Positions 53,279 to 61,900 of a DNA stretch of 64,000 bases are shown one piece after another. How positions within the stretch are numbered: position 1 is the stretch's first letter; the number at the start of each line of letters is the position of its first letter. This stretch comes from Campylobacter ornithocola. Its GTDB lineage: Bacteria; Campylobacterota; Campylobacteria; Campylobacterales; Campylobacteraceae. The stretch covers positions 558,001-622,000 of the forward strand of contig NZ_CP053848.1 of NCBI RefSeq assembly GCF_013201605.1, given 5' to 3'. The notes under the pieces were generated by a model. It did not search any database. It saw only the letters and a list, made by a program, of their open reading frames with translations, and had not been told where the DNA came from. A program made the position numbers and the translations under genes.

Positions 53279-53652
53279 GCAATAAAGTATTAACAAAAGA
53301 TGAGTTAGAGCAAAAAGTTGATGAGTTTTTTGCTACAAATACACCACTTGCCCAAACAAAAGAAAAAACTATTTATGCTCCAAAGACAATAGAAAGTCTA
53401 GCTGTATTTTTAGGAGTTACGACAAAAACTCTTAGCATTTGGGAGAAAGATGCAGAATTTGGAGAAATTATTCAAATGGCTAAACAAAGATGTGCTAGCT
53501 CTATAATAGATCATTCTTTGATAGGCACTTACACTCCTAGCATAAGCATGTTTTTGCTTAAAAACAATCATGGTTATGTAGATAAACAAGAAGTGGTTAG
53601 TGATAGTGTTCAAAAAATAGAAATCATAAGAAGTGAAATTAAATGCAATTAA
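53275..53652 (+). CDS. Small terminase subunit (gp3-type, HTH)
   Basis: 125 residues. TIESLAVFLGVTTKTLSIWEKDAEFGEII is an HTH, and the following LIGTYTPSISMFLLKNNHGYVDKQEV resembles the DNA-packaging gp3 family. It recognises pac/cos DNA and passes it to the large subunit. Overlaps the large terminase gene by 10 bases. Confidence 0.8.
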   Translation: MSNKVLTKDELEQKVDEFFATNTPLAQTKEKTIYAPKTIESLAVFLGVTTKTLSIWEKDAEFGEIIQMAKQRCASSIIDHSLIGTYTPSISMFLLKNNHGYVDKQEVVSDSVQKIEIIRSEIKCN

Positions 53653-54935
53653 AACTTGATTTTTCTTACACTCTGGCACAACTTAAAGTTTTTGATGATA
53701 AAAATCCACGCTTCATAACTGTAGCAAAAGGGAGAAGATTGGGTTTTACAAGAGGAAGTGCAAAATATGTAATAGAAAATCTTTTAATGGGGTTAAATGT
53801 TCTTTGGGTTGACACGGTTCAAAGCAACTTACAAAATTATTTCGAGCTTTACTTTATGCCTGAGCTAAAAAAACTCCCAAAAGAATTTTATTCTTGGAGC
53901 GTTCAAGATAAAAAACTCATTTTAAATAATGCTGTGCTTCATATGAGAAGTGCTGAAAGACCTGAAAATATAGAAGGTTTTGGCTATGATTTGGTAATTT
54001 TAAACGAAGCAGGAATTATCTTAAAAGGCTCTAAAGGGGAGTATCTTTGGTACAACGCCATACGCCCTATGTTGCTTGATAATCCTAAATCAAGAGCGAT
54101 TATAGGTGGAGTTCCTAAAGGAAAAAATCTTTTTTATGAGCTTTGTAAAAAAGAATTAAGTGATGAAAATTGGAAACATTTTCAGTTCTCAAGTTACGAT
54201 AATCCTTTTTTGAGTAAAGAGCAAATCAAAGAGCTAATCGAAGAAGTAGGTGGAGAAGATAGTGAAGTAGTTAAACAAGAAATTTATGGAGACTTTATAG
54301 ACAACTCTAGTGCAGAGCTTTTTGCTTTAAGTGATATTGAAAAAAGTATGAGTGCTATTAGTTTTGATATGCAAAAAATGCAAGGAGACAATATATGGGG
54401 ACTTGATGTAGCAAGATATGGAGATGATAAGAGTGTTTTGGTCAAAAGAAAAGGTTTTGTTGTAGATGAAATTAAAAAATATAGTGGGCTTAGCATTAGT
54501 GCTTTAGCAAATGTTGTTTTAGCAGAATTTAATAAAGACAAGGAAAAGCCACGAGGTATTTTTATAGACACTTGTGGGCTTGGAGTTGGTGTATATGATA
54601 TATTAAGCGATTATGGCTTGCCTGTATTTGAGGCAAATTCTGCAAATTCTGCAACTAGCAATGAATACTTAAACAAAAGAGCACAAATGTATTTTACTTT
54701 GGCTAAAAACATAAAACATATGCAAATTATTAAAGATGATGAGCTAAAAAAAGATTTACGCATGATTGAATATGAGTATTCTGATAAGGGGCTTTTAAAG
54801 ATAAAGGCAAAAGAACAGATAAAAAAAGATTACGGAAAAAGCCCTGATACTAGTGATGCTTTAGCTTTAACTTTCTTTGAAAAATTGCACCCAAAAAACA
54901 ATACTAGTGAAGATTGGAGTTATGATGGCTGGTGA
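53643..54935 (+). CDS. Terminase large subunit
   Basis: 430 residues: packaging ATPase plus nuclease. Walker A-like TVAKGRRLGFTRGSAKYV (about 29-46), Walker B DLVILNEAGI (about 116-125), then the RNase H-like nuclease domain with IWGLDVARYGDDKSVLV (about 251-267) and a late Asp near SPDTSDALALTFF. Typical size and order for a headful or cos packaging motor. Confidence 0.88.
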   Translation: MQLKLDFSYTLAQLKVFDDKNPRFITVAKGRRLGFTRGSAKYVIENLLMGLNVLWVDTVQSNLQNYFELYFMPELKKLPKEFYSWSVQDKKLILNNAVLHMRSAERPENIEGFGYDLVILNEAGIILKGSKGEYLWYNAIRPMLLDNPKSRAIIGGVPKGKNLFYELCKKELSDENWKHFQFSSYDNPFLSKEQIKELIEEVGGEDSEVVKQEIYGDFIDNSSAELFALSDIEKSMSAISFDMQKMQGDNIWGLDVARYGDDKSVLVKRKGFVVDEIKKYSGLSISALANVVLAEFNKDKEKPRGIFIDTCGLGVGVYDILSDYGLPVFEANSANSATSNEYLNKRAQMYFTLAKNIKHMQIIKDDELKKDLRMIEYEYSDKGLLKIKAKEQIKKDYGKSPDTSDALALTFFEKLHPKNNTSEDWSYDGW

Positions 54936-55188
54936 GTTTTTAATGGTATATGAGAATATAGATCCGCTTAAAATTAAAGAGTTAGCTAAGAAAGAAGATG
55001 ATGTTATAAAAATAATTTTGGCTAAGTGGATATTAGATCTTTTTGGGGGTTTTAGAAATATTTCTAAAAAGCAATACAAGAGAGAAATGGTGAAAATTTT
55101 AAAAGAAAAAGGTGTGAGTGATGATGATATTGCTAAGCTAACAAAGCTTAGTAAAGTTACCATATGGAGAATTAATAATGAAAAATAA
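54925..55188 (+). CDS. Small HTH protein between terminase and portal
   Basis: About 87 residues from ATG 54925 (GGAGTT upstream; ATG 54922 possible). It overlaps the terminase 3' end by 11 bases and the portal start by 11. The C-terminal KEKGVSDDDIAKLTKLSKVTIWRI is an HTH-like motif. Perhaps a packaging or late-transcription accessory; unknown. Confidence 0.6.
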   Translation: MAGEFLMVYENIDPLKIKELAKKEDDVIKIILAKWILDLFGGFRNISKKQYKREMVKILKEKGVSDDDIAKLTKLSKVTIWRINNEK

Positions 55189-56674
55189 AGAAGAAAAAAT
55201 TACATATTTAGTAAAACTTATAAGTGAAAGTAAAAATGCTTATGAAAAATACAAGCCTTATTTTTCTGCCTTGCAAGATGCATATTTATTAAAAAATGAA
55301 AAAAAAGAAATTTATGAAAAAAGAAACAAATCTTGCATCTTTATACCAAAGATTAATGCAAAAATTAAATATTTAATAACTGCTTTAAATGATGTGTATT
55401 TTAACAGTGAGAGAATGGCAGATATTGAAAGTTATATTAATTCAGATGAGCAAATTATAGCTATGTGGCAAAGAGCTTTAGATTTTTATACAGGAGAAAT
55501 TAATTTGTTTAAGCTCTTTCAGCCTTTATTTTTAGATGTTTTAACAACAGGAACATCAATAGCAAAAGTAACTTGGCACAAGGGTATGCCTCGTATTGAA
55601 AGAGTTGGTATAGATGAGGTTTATTTTGATCCAAATGCTTTAAATAATGATGATATTAGTTTTATCGTAAATGAGATTTATCTTTCACATGCACAAATTA
55701 AGCAAAGGCAAAAATTAGGATTTTATCAAAAGACAAATATAGATGTGCATTTTGACAAAAATGAAGAGTTTAAAAAGGTTAAGTTATATGATATTTATGT
55801 GAAAAAAGATGATGATAAATGGGTTGTTTCAACACTTTTAGAAGAGGAATTGCTACGCGATGATGTGGTTTTAGAAGATGGACAGCCTTTTGTTTGGGGG
55901 TCAATGCTTCCACAATTAAAAACAATAGACAATGAAGAATATGTGTGTGCTTATGGCGAACCTGTTATGTCAAGTGCATTGTCTTTGCAAAAGGAAATAA
56001 ATATCACAAGAAATCTTTTAATAGATGCAATGAGAAGTGCATTAAACCCAAAAATAATACTTCAAAAATCTGCCGGAGTTTCAAGAGAAGACTTAGAGAC
56101 TGTTGGCAAGCCAATATATCTTACAGAGCCTTCAAGTGTTGGTTTTTTGCCAACACCGAATATAAGTAGCTCGGGGGTTAATTTAGAACTCTTAGAGAGT
56201 GAAATCACAGAGGTTACTGGTGTTAGCCCACAAAATAACGGCGCGCAAACTGCACAAAATGAAACTGCTACTGAAATTAGCATAAAAGCACAAGAAGGTG
56301 GTCGAAGAAGTGCTGATTATATTAGATCATATAATGAGACTTTTGTAGAGCCTTTGTTTGATAGATTTGCAAAACTAGTATTTAAGTATGGAAATGATGA
56401 ATTTTTTAATAACTTTACAAGAGAAGATATACCTAGTTTTAGGTTTAACATACAAACAGGTACTGGAGCTATGAATAAAGAAGTTAGAAGAGCAGGACTT
56501 CAAGCAAGTATGCAAGTATTTTCACAACTTTATCAAATGTATATGAGTATAGGTGATATGCAAAGTGCATATGGAATTGTTAAAGCTAATGAAGAGTTAG
56601 TTAAAGAACTTTTACCTATTTTGGGGATAAAAAATGTCAATTCTTTATTTGCTTTCAACAAGGGTATGCAATGA
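55178..56674 (+). CDS. Phage portal protein
   Basis: 498 residues. CIFIPKINAKIKYLITALNDVYF, LFQPLFLDVLTTGTSIAKVTWHKG, VYFDPNALNNDDISFIVNEIYLS, the long helix region and the VTGVSPQNNGAQTAQNETATEISIKAQEGGRRSADYIRSYNETFVEPL clip/stem pattern identify a portal of the podovirus/P22-like class. It forms the dodecameric DNA gate of the head. Confidence 0.82.
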   Translation: MKNKEEKITYLVKLISESKNAYEKYKPYFSALQDAYLLKNEKKEIYEKRNKSCIFIPKINAKIKYLITALNDVYFNSERMADIESYINSDEQIIAMWQRALDFYTGEINLFKLFQPLFLDVLTTGTSIAKVTWHKGMPRIERVGIDEVYFDPNALNNDDISFIVNEIYLSHAQIKQRQKLGFYQKTNIDVHFDKNEEFKKVKLYDIYVKKDDDKWVVSTLLEEELLRDDVVLEDGQPFVWGSMLPQLKTIDNEEYVCAYGEPVMSSALSLQKEINITRNLLIDAMRSALNPKIILQKSAGVSREDLETVGKPIYLTEPSSVGFLPTPNISSSGVNLELLESEITEVTGVSPQNNGAQTAQNETATEISIKAQEGGRRSADYIRSYNETFVEPLFDRFAKLVFKYGNDEFFNNFTREDIPSFRFNIQTGTGAMNKEVRRAGLQASMQVFSQLYQMYMSIGDMQSAYGIVKANEELVKELLPILGIKNVNSLFAFNKGMQ

Positions 56675-56877
56675 AGATTTTATTAGATTTAAATTTTGAT
56701 ATACAACAAACAAAAGGAGGTAAGAGGCTAGTTGATTTTATAGATAAAAAATACCAAGAATGTTTTGCAATGGCAAAAAACCAACAACAAACGCCAGAGT
56801 ATAGGTTAAAAGCTTTAGAGCAAATGGCTTTTTTAGACACGATAATAAATTTACTAAAGGAAGAAGATGATGAATGA
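56671..56877 (+). CDS. Small prophage protein (68 aa)
   Basis: MKILLDLNFDIQQTKGGKRLVDFIDK..., helical and acidic at the end. ATGA overlap with portal and 11-base overlap with the scaffold-like gene. Possibly a head-assembly accessory; no motif. Confidence 0.6.
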   Translation: MKILLDLNFDIQQTKGGKRLVDFIDKKYQECFAMAKNQQQTPEYRLKALEQMAFLDTIINLLKEEDDE

Positions 56878-57508
56878 ACAAATGAATGAAAATGATGCTT
56901 TAAATGAGCTTTTAAACTCACTTAATGACAATGAAGAAACCACTCAAAGTAAAGAGGAAAAACAAGAAGTAGAGCAAGTAGAACAAGATGAACAAAATAA
57001 TCAAGATTTATCTAAACTTTTAAAAGAGCAAGCAAATGAAATTAAAACCTTAAAAGAAAGCTTAGCACTACTTAATAATAAAAATAAGCCAAGTAAAGAA
57101 GAAGAAGAAAGGAAAGAGTATTTAAAGCAATTAGGGCTTGATGGAATTGATGAAAGGCTTAAAAAACTAGATGAATTAGAAGCAAAAGCTAAGCAAAAAG
57201 ATGAGGAAGAAAGCTTGCGTGCTAAATACATGGAGGTTGAAAGAACAATTAGAAAAGAGTATCCAAATGTTGACTTAAAAACTATGGGAGAATTAGCAAA
57301 CAAACTTGGTGGATTAGCAAGTGGAGATTTGCAAAGCTGGAGAACACTTTTGGCTATGGTTTATAAAAAAGATATTGGTAAAAAGGCAGATGAGAGCTTA
57401 CCTAGATCAAATTACGCAGGTGGCGAGAGTGATTTTAACTCAAAAATAAAAAAAGGTGATGATATTTCTAATATTGATTTAGGAAAAGAATTATTATCTT
57501 TAGCTTAA
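56867..57508 (+). CDS. Scaffold-like capsid assembly protein
   Basis: 213 residues, very Glu/Lys/Gln/Asn-rich, with coiled coil over about 40-125 and a C-terminal ending AGGESDFNSKIKKGDDISNIDLGKELLSLA. Size, composition and position behind the portal fit a scaffolding protein that templates the procapsid. No protease motif seen. A major capsid gene would normally follow, but does not. Confidence 0.6.
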   Translation: MMNEQMNENDALNELLNSLNDNEETTQSKEEKQEVEQVEQDEQNNQDLSKLLKEQANEIKTLKESLALLNNKNKPSKEEEERKEYLKQLGLDGIDERLKKLDELEAKAKQKDEEESLRAKYMEVERTIRKEYPNVDLKTMGELANKLGGLASGDLQSWRTLLAMVYKKDIGKKADESLPRSNYAGGESDFNSKIKKGDDISNIDLGKELLSLA

Positions 57509-57521
57509 AGAGGGGCATTTA

Positions 57522-57818
57522 ATGAATAAGGTTGATAGTTTTTCATTTACTGATTTTCTAAGTAAAGGTTTTGATAATTTTAGTAAATGGGGGAATAAAG
57601 AAATAGCAAAAAATGGAGCAAGAACTAATTTTGATAGGCTTATAGACCTTGGTGGGCTTGCCGGAGGACTTTGGGGTGGATATGAAGAGCAGAAAATGGC
57701 AAAAAAGAATTTTGAGCTTCAAAAAGATGCTTACAATTTTAACAAATACTTAGCACAAGAGGAGCTTAGAAGAAGACAAAATAGAGAAAATAACTTAAAA
57801 GAAGTTTGGGCTAGTTAA
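57522..57818 (+). CDS. Internal virion-type protein (98 aa)
   Basis: MNKVDSFSFTDFLSKGFDNFSKW..., with a Gly-rich hydrophobic patch (LIDLGGLAGGLWGGYEEQ) followed by a helix with NFELQKDAYNFNKYLAQEELRRR. This pattern resembles small ejected proteins of podoviruses (gp14-like). The gene starts 13 bases after the scaffold stop, RBS AGAGGGG. Confidence 0.55.
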   Translation: MNKVDSFSFTDFLSKGFDNFSKWGNKEIAKNGARTNFDRLIDLGGLAGGLWGGYEEQKMAKKNFELQKDAYNFNKYLAQEELRRRQNRENNLKEVWAS

Positions 57819-57825
57819 AGTTTAT

Positions 57826-57859
57826 GGATTTAAGGGGTTACCTTAAATCCTTTATTTTA
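57826..57859 (+). terminator. Strong Rho-independent terminator
   Basis: Perfect 10-bp stem GGATTTAAGG/CCTTAAATCC (57826-57835, 57841-57850) with a 5-base loop and a TTTATTTT tail. It separates the terminase-scaffold block from the two genes that follow. Confidence 0.88.
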
Positions 57860-57881
57860 GATATTAAATAAAGGTAGAAAA

Positions 57882-58913
57882 ATGGCATATTATAACCCAC
57901 AGCAAGTAGTATTTAATCCAAGTCTTGGTGTAATCCAAAATGCAGGAAAAGTAGGTGGAGTTTTATACGATAGTATGAAACAATACAAAGAAGAAGAAAA
58001 CAAAAGAAGACTTTTAGCACAGCAAGATGAAGAATTAAAAGCTCGACAAGAACAAAATGAGATTAATAATGCTTTTTTAAATAATAATTTATTGCAAAAG
58101 GAAAGAGCTTTTGAGTATGCTATGGAGCAAGATAGAATAAAGAATAGTTTAGCTTTGCAAGATTTGCTTTTTAAAAAAGAAAAAATAGACTTAGAACAAG
58201 CAAAAGAACAAAAACAAAACCAACTTTTAGCAAAACAAGCAATGTTTAATTTACCAAGCTATACAAAGTCAAATCCTGAGATGAAAGCAATAGAAGAAAG
58301 GTTTAATACTATAAAAAAAGGTGGTGGTGATTCTTATTATGATGGACAGGGTCTTTTGGGCGGAACTTGGCAAAATATAAAAGAACTTTTTGGTGCAAAT
58401 AATATAAATAACGAGCAAGATAATTTATTTAAATTTATGAGTGATAGTATTTATAATGAAAAAGTTAGAAGAGATACAACCTATAATAGAACAAGGCATG
58501 ATGAAATTTATAAAGAGCCTTCAGCTTGGAAACCACAAACTATAAATGCTAAAGAATTTGAAAGAATAACAAGAGATTATATAGCTGTTAATGAGGCTAA
58601 GATTAATGCTTACTATGATGAGCAAATGGCAAAGATTTCTAATTTAAAAAATCCTTACATTAACTATCTTTATGAAGAGCAAAGACAAAAAGATTTAAAA
58701 GATTTTAAAGAGGGTTTAGCAAAAAAACTTAGTGATTATTATATTAAAAATGAAACCACAAATAATCCCGGAAAAATAGTAGATATATCACAAGAACATA
58801 GCAATCAACCTATAATCACTCCATTAGTTGATGGAGCTTATTTAGTAGAAAAAGATGGAAAATTTTACGAAGCAAGCTATGCTGAATTAAAACAAATGGG
58901 AGTTTTTGAATGA
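57882..58913 (+). CDS. Internal virion/ejection-like protein (343 aa)
   Basis: Gln/Lys/Glu-rich helical protein. N-terminal PQQVVFNPSLGVIQNAGKVGGVLYDSMKQY, long coiled coils (about 35-125), a Gly-rich patch (KKGGGDSYYDGQGLLGG), then a helical C-terminus. No enzyme motif. Overlaps the 1388-residue gene by 4 bases, so both are made together; fits the mid-size ejected protein of a podovirus core. Confidence 0.55.
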   Translation: MAYYNPQQVVFNPSLGVIQNAGKVGGVLYDSMKQYKEEENKRRLLAQQDEELKARQEQNEINNAFLNNNLLQKERAFEYAMEQDRIKNSLALQDLLFKKEKIDLEQAKEQKQNQLLAKQAMFNLPSYTKSNPEMKAIEERFNTIKKGGGDSYYDGQGLLGGTWQNIKELFGANNINNEQDNLFKFMSDSIYNEKVRRDTTYNRTRHDEIYKEPSAWKPQTINAKEFERITRDYIAVNEAKINAYYDEQMAKISNLKNPYINYLYEEQRQKDLKDFKEGLAKKLSDYYIKNETTNNPGKIVDISQEHSNQPIITPLVDGAYLVEKDGKFYEASYAELKQMGVFE

Positions 58914-61900
58914 GAGAGATAACACAAGAGCGAGCACAAGAATTAAAAAATCAATATGCAATAAATGCTTTAGCTGATTTAGAAGATAATAAAAAAGTAA
59001 TGAATTATCTAAATAGACTAAAAGAAGAAAGCACTGATGATATAGAACGAATGGAGATTGATAACCATAAGGAAGAAGTTTATAAAAACACACCTTTTTT
59101 TATGGAAAATATCTACAAATATGGAAGTAAAAACATAAAATCAAACATTATGCAAACACTATCAGACACTAGTGGCTCTTTGGGAAATTATAATTTTGCT
59201 AAATCTTTACTTGGTGATGAGCAAGCACAAAGAGCAAGAGCTAAAGCTCAAGAAGAAGTATTAAAATCAATGAACCAAGAGCTAAAGAAAATGGGTGTGG
59301 GTTTTATAGGTAAAGATGAATATAATAGAAGATATTTTGTATCAAATACTGGAGAAACTAGGGAGCTTGATGATAATGTGTTTATGGACCTTTGGCGTGG
59401 AGTTAAAACTAATGCTTTTGAAGTAGGTGGTGCTCTTGCTGGTGGTTTAGTTGGTAGTAAATTTAAGCCTATTTTAAAAGCTTTTCCTGGTGCTAAAAAG
59501 TATGCCGATGAGATTGTAGGTGGAACTATTGGAGCTATGATAGGAAGTGATATAGACTATACTAAAAATGCTGCTTTATTTAACAAAGAGCCAAGTTTTA
59601 ATGATAGATTGGCAAATAGTGCAACTGCAGGACTTTTAAATGTTGGTGGAGATTTGGCTGTTTTAGGTGGTGCTAAGGCTTTAAGTGGTGTTAAAAACTC
59701 ATTTTTAGGAGTTAAAGATGGTATAAAAACAGGGTCAGCTGTTGGCAAAGATATGATAGATGGGATAGCCCTTAAGGGAAATAATCTAAAAGAAAACATA
59801 GGGGATAGGTTTAGAAAAATAAGCCCTAATATTATAAATGATTTAGCTTCACAAGGCAGTGAAACTTCAAAAGCTTACGCAAAAGAACTAATAGAAAGTG
59901 GAAATGGAAACTATGATGATATACTACAAAAATCAAGAACTATACCTTTAGAAGTTAATCAAGGCAATGCGTTTGCAGATTTTGCAGCCAAAAAAGCTCA
60001 AAGTATGGCCAATATGTCAAAAAATAATCTTGTAAAAAATATTTCTCAAAAGAGTGCAGATATTTTAACCGCAATAAGCAAAAATATAGGCTCAAAAGAA
60101 ACAGCACTTAGCCACCAAGAACTTTTAAATATGTCTTTTATGGATAATGATTTAGCTAATGTATTAGCCCAAACTATAAAGGACAAACCGGAACTTGCAA
60201 ATAAACTTTTAAATGCCTTATCATCTAGCGACAAGGCTCTTTTAGATGAGCTAGGCATAAGTGATGATATTGGTGCAAAAATTTTATACGATTTAAAAGA
60301 GAGTAGAGCTAAAAGAGCTTATGATGAATTTGGTGCAGGCTTAGATAAGCTTGAAAAATTAAACCCAAATGGAGTAGAAATTGATAAACAAATATTTAGA
60401 GAATTAGCTGATAATGCAGGGGTTTATAGTGAGGCAACTCCGACTATTGTTAGAAGTTTTTTAAAAAGATTAGATAGTGGAGAACTAGATGGAAAAAGTG
60501 TTAAGCAAATTTATGATGAAGTTAGTGCTATTAGTGACAAACTAAAAGGCGAGCAATCTTATAATTATAAAGAATTTTTAAATAGTGTTAAAAACGAGCT
60601 TTTAAACTCCTTAGTTGAAAACTCAAGCAATCCTAAACTTGCAAAAGAAATTTTAGAAAAAACAAGATCTGACTATGCTAAATTCAAAAAATATTATGAT
60701 AGTGAAGTTGGTAAAAAGCTAGATGGTAGCGAAGAGGATATAAGTAAAAAATTAAACAAACTCATCAACAATACAAATGATAATAAAAATTATGAAGCTA
60801 TAACTAAAGGCTTAAATCCGCAAGAAATAGCGGTAATTGATGAAGAATTTATAAAAAGAAACATTGCAAAATACACAAAAGAGTTTGATGGTAAAAAAGT
60901 TTTAGATTATGAAAGCTTTTTAGAAAGTACTAAGCATTTTAATCCAAAGAGTGAAACTGGGAAAATCAAAATGGAAACCTTAAAAGCTATGGGGCGACTT
61001 AGAAAAAATATGAAACCAATATACCAGTCTTTAGCTACAACAAAAATGGAAAAACAAGGCAAAAGCATAGCTACAACTATAGATGGCAGGGCTATGATGA
61101 TGTTTATTAATCAATTTAGTGATTATATAGCTTTTTATTTTGGGGGAATATTTGGGCTTGGAAAACAAGCAGGAATGAGAATACAATATCGCCGTATGGT
61201 AAATAACATTAATAACTTTCAAGATTTTAAAACACAAACAAAAGAGTTTATCAATAGCATAAAGGATAAGTATATTAAGGAGCAGGCTCAAAAGTTAGAT
61301 GCCGAATTTAAAGCTAAAGTTAAAGATTTAATCAAAGGCGATAACTTTTATATGGACAAGCCTGATCCTAAAAGTGCAAAAAGTGATTTAAATGTATCTC
61401 TTAATTTAAATGATGATGTAATAAAAAAATTAAATATAAATGTTAATGAATTAAAAGCAAATTTACACACTCTAAGAAAAAAACACCCTGAAATGTTTAA
61501 AACAAAAGGAAAAGTAGCAAGGGTTATAAAAGAGATTATAGATAATCCAAATAGATATTATAAAAATGATAGGTTAGATATATCACTCATAGCAAAAGAC
61601 TTACAAGATGGAAAAATAGGTAAAATGGGTATAGTTAATCAAGGCGAAAATGTGGGTAGCGTAGCTCACCTAAATGTTTCTAGTGATAAAAACAAGGAAA
61701 TAAGAAGGCTTGAAAATAGAAATAAAAAGAACTTAGGGGTGGGGTCGACTACTCCCACACTTCGCTCAACTGATAAACAGGGCGAAACGTCGAATGGTGC
61801 AAATGCACTTTCCCTAAGTAGTCTTAATTCTACCCAAGATAAGCCTAAAGAAAACTTAATTAACGGAAATGGTTTTTATATGGACAAGCCTGATCCTAAG

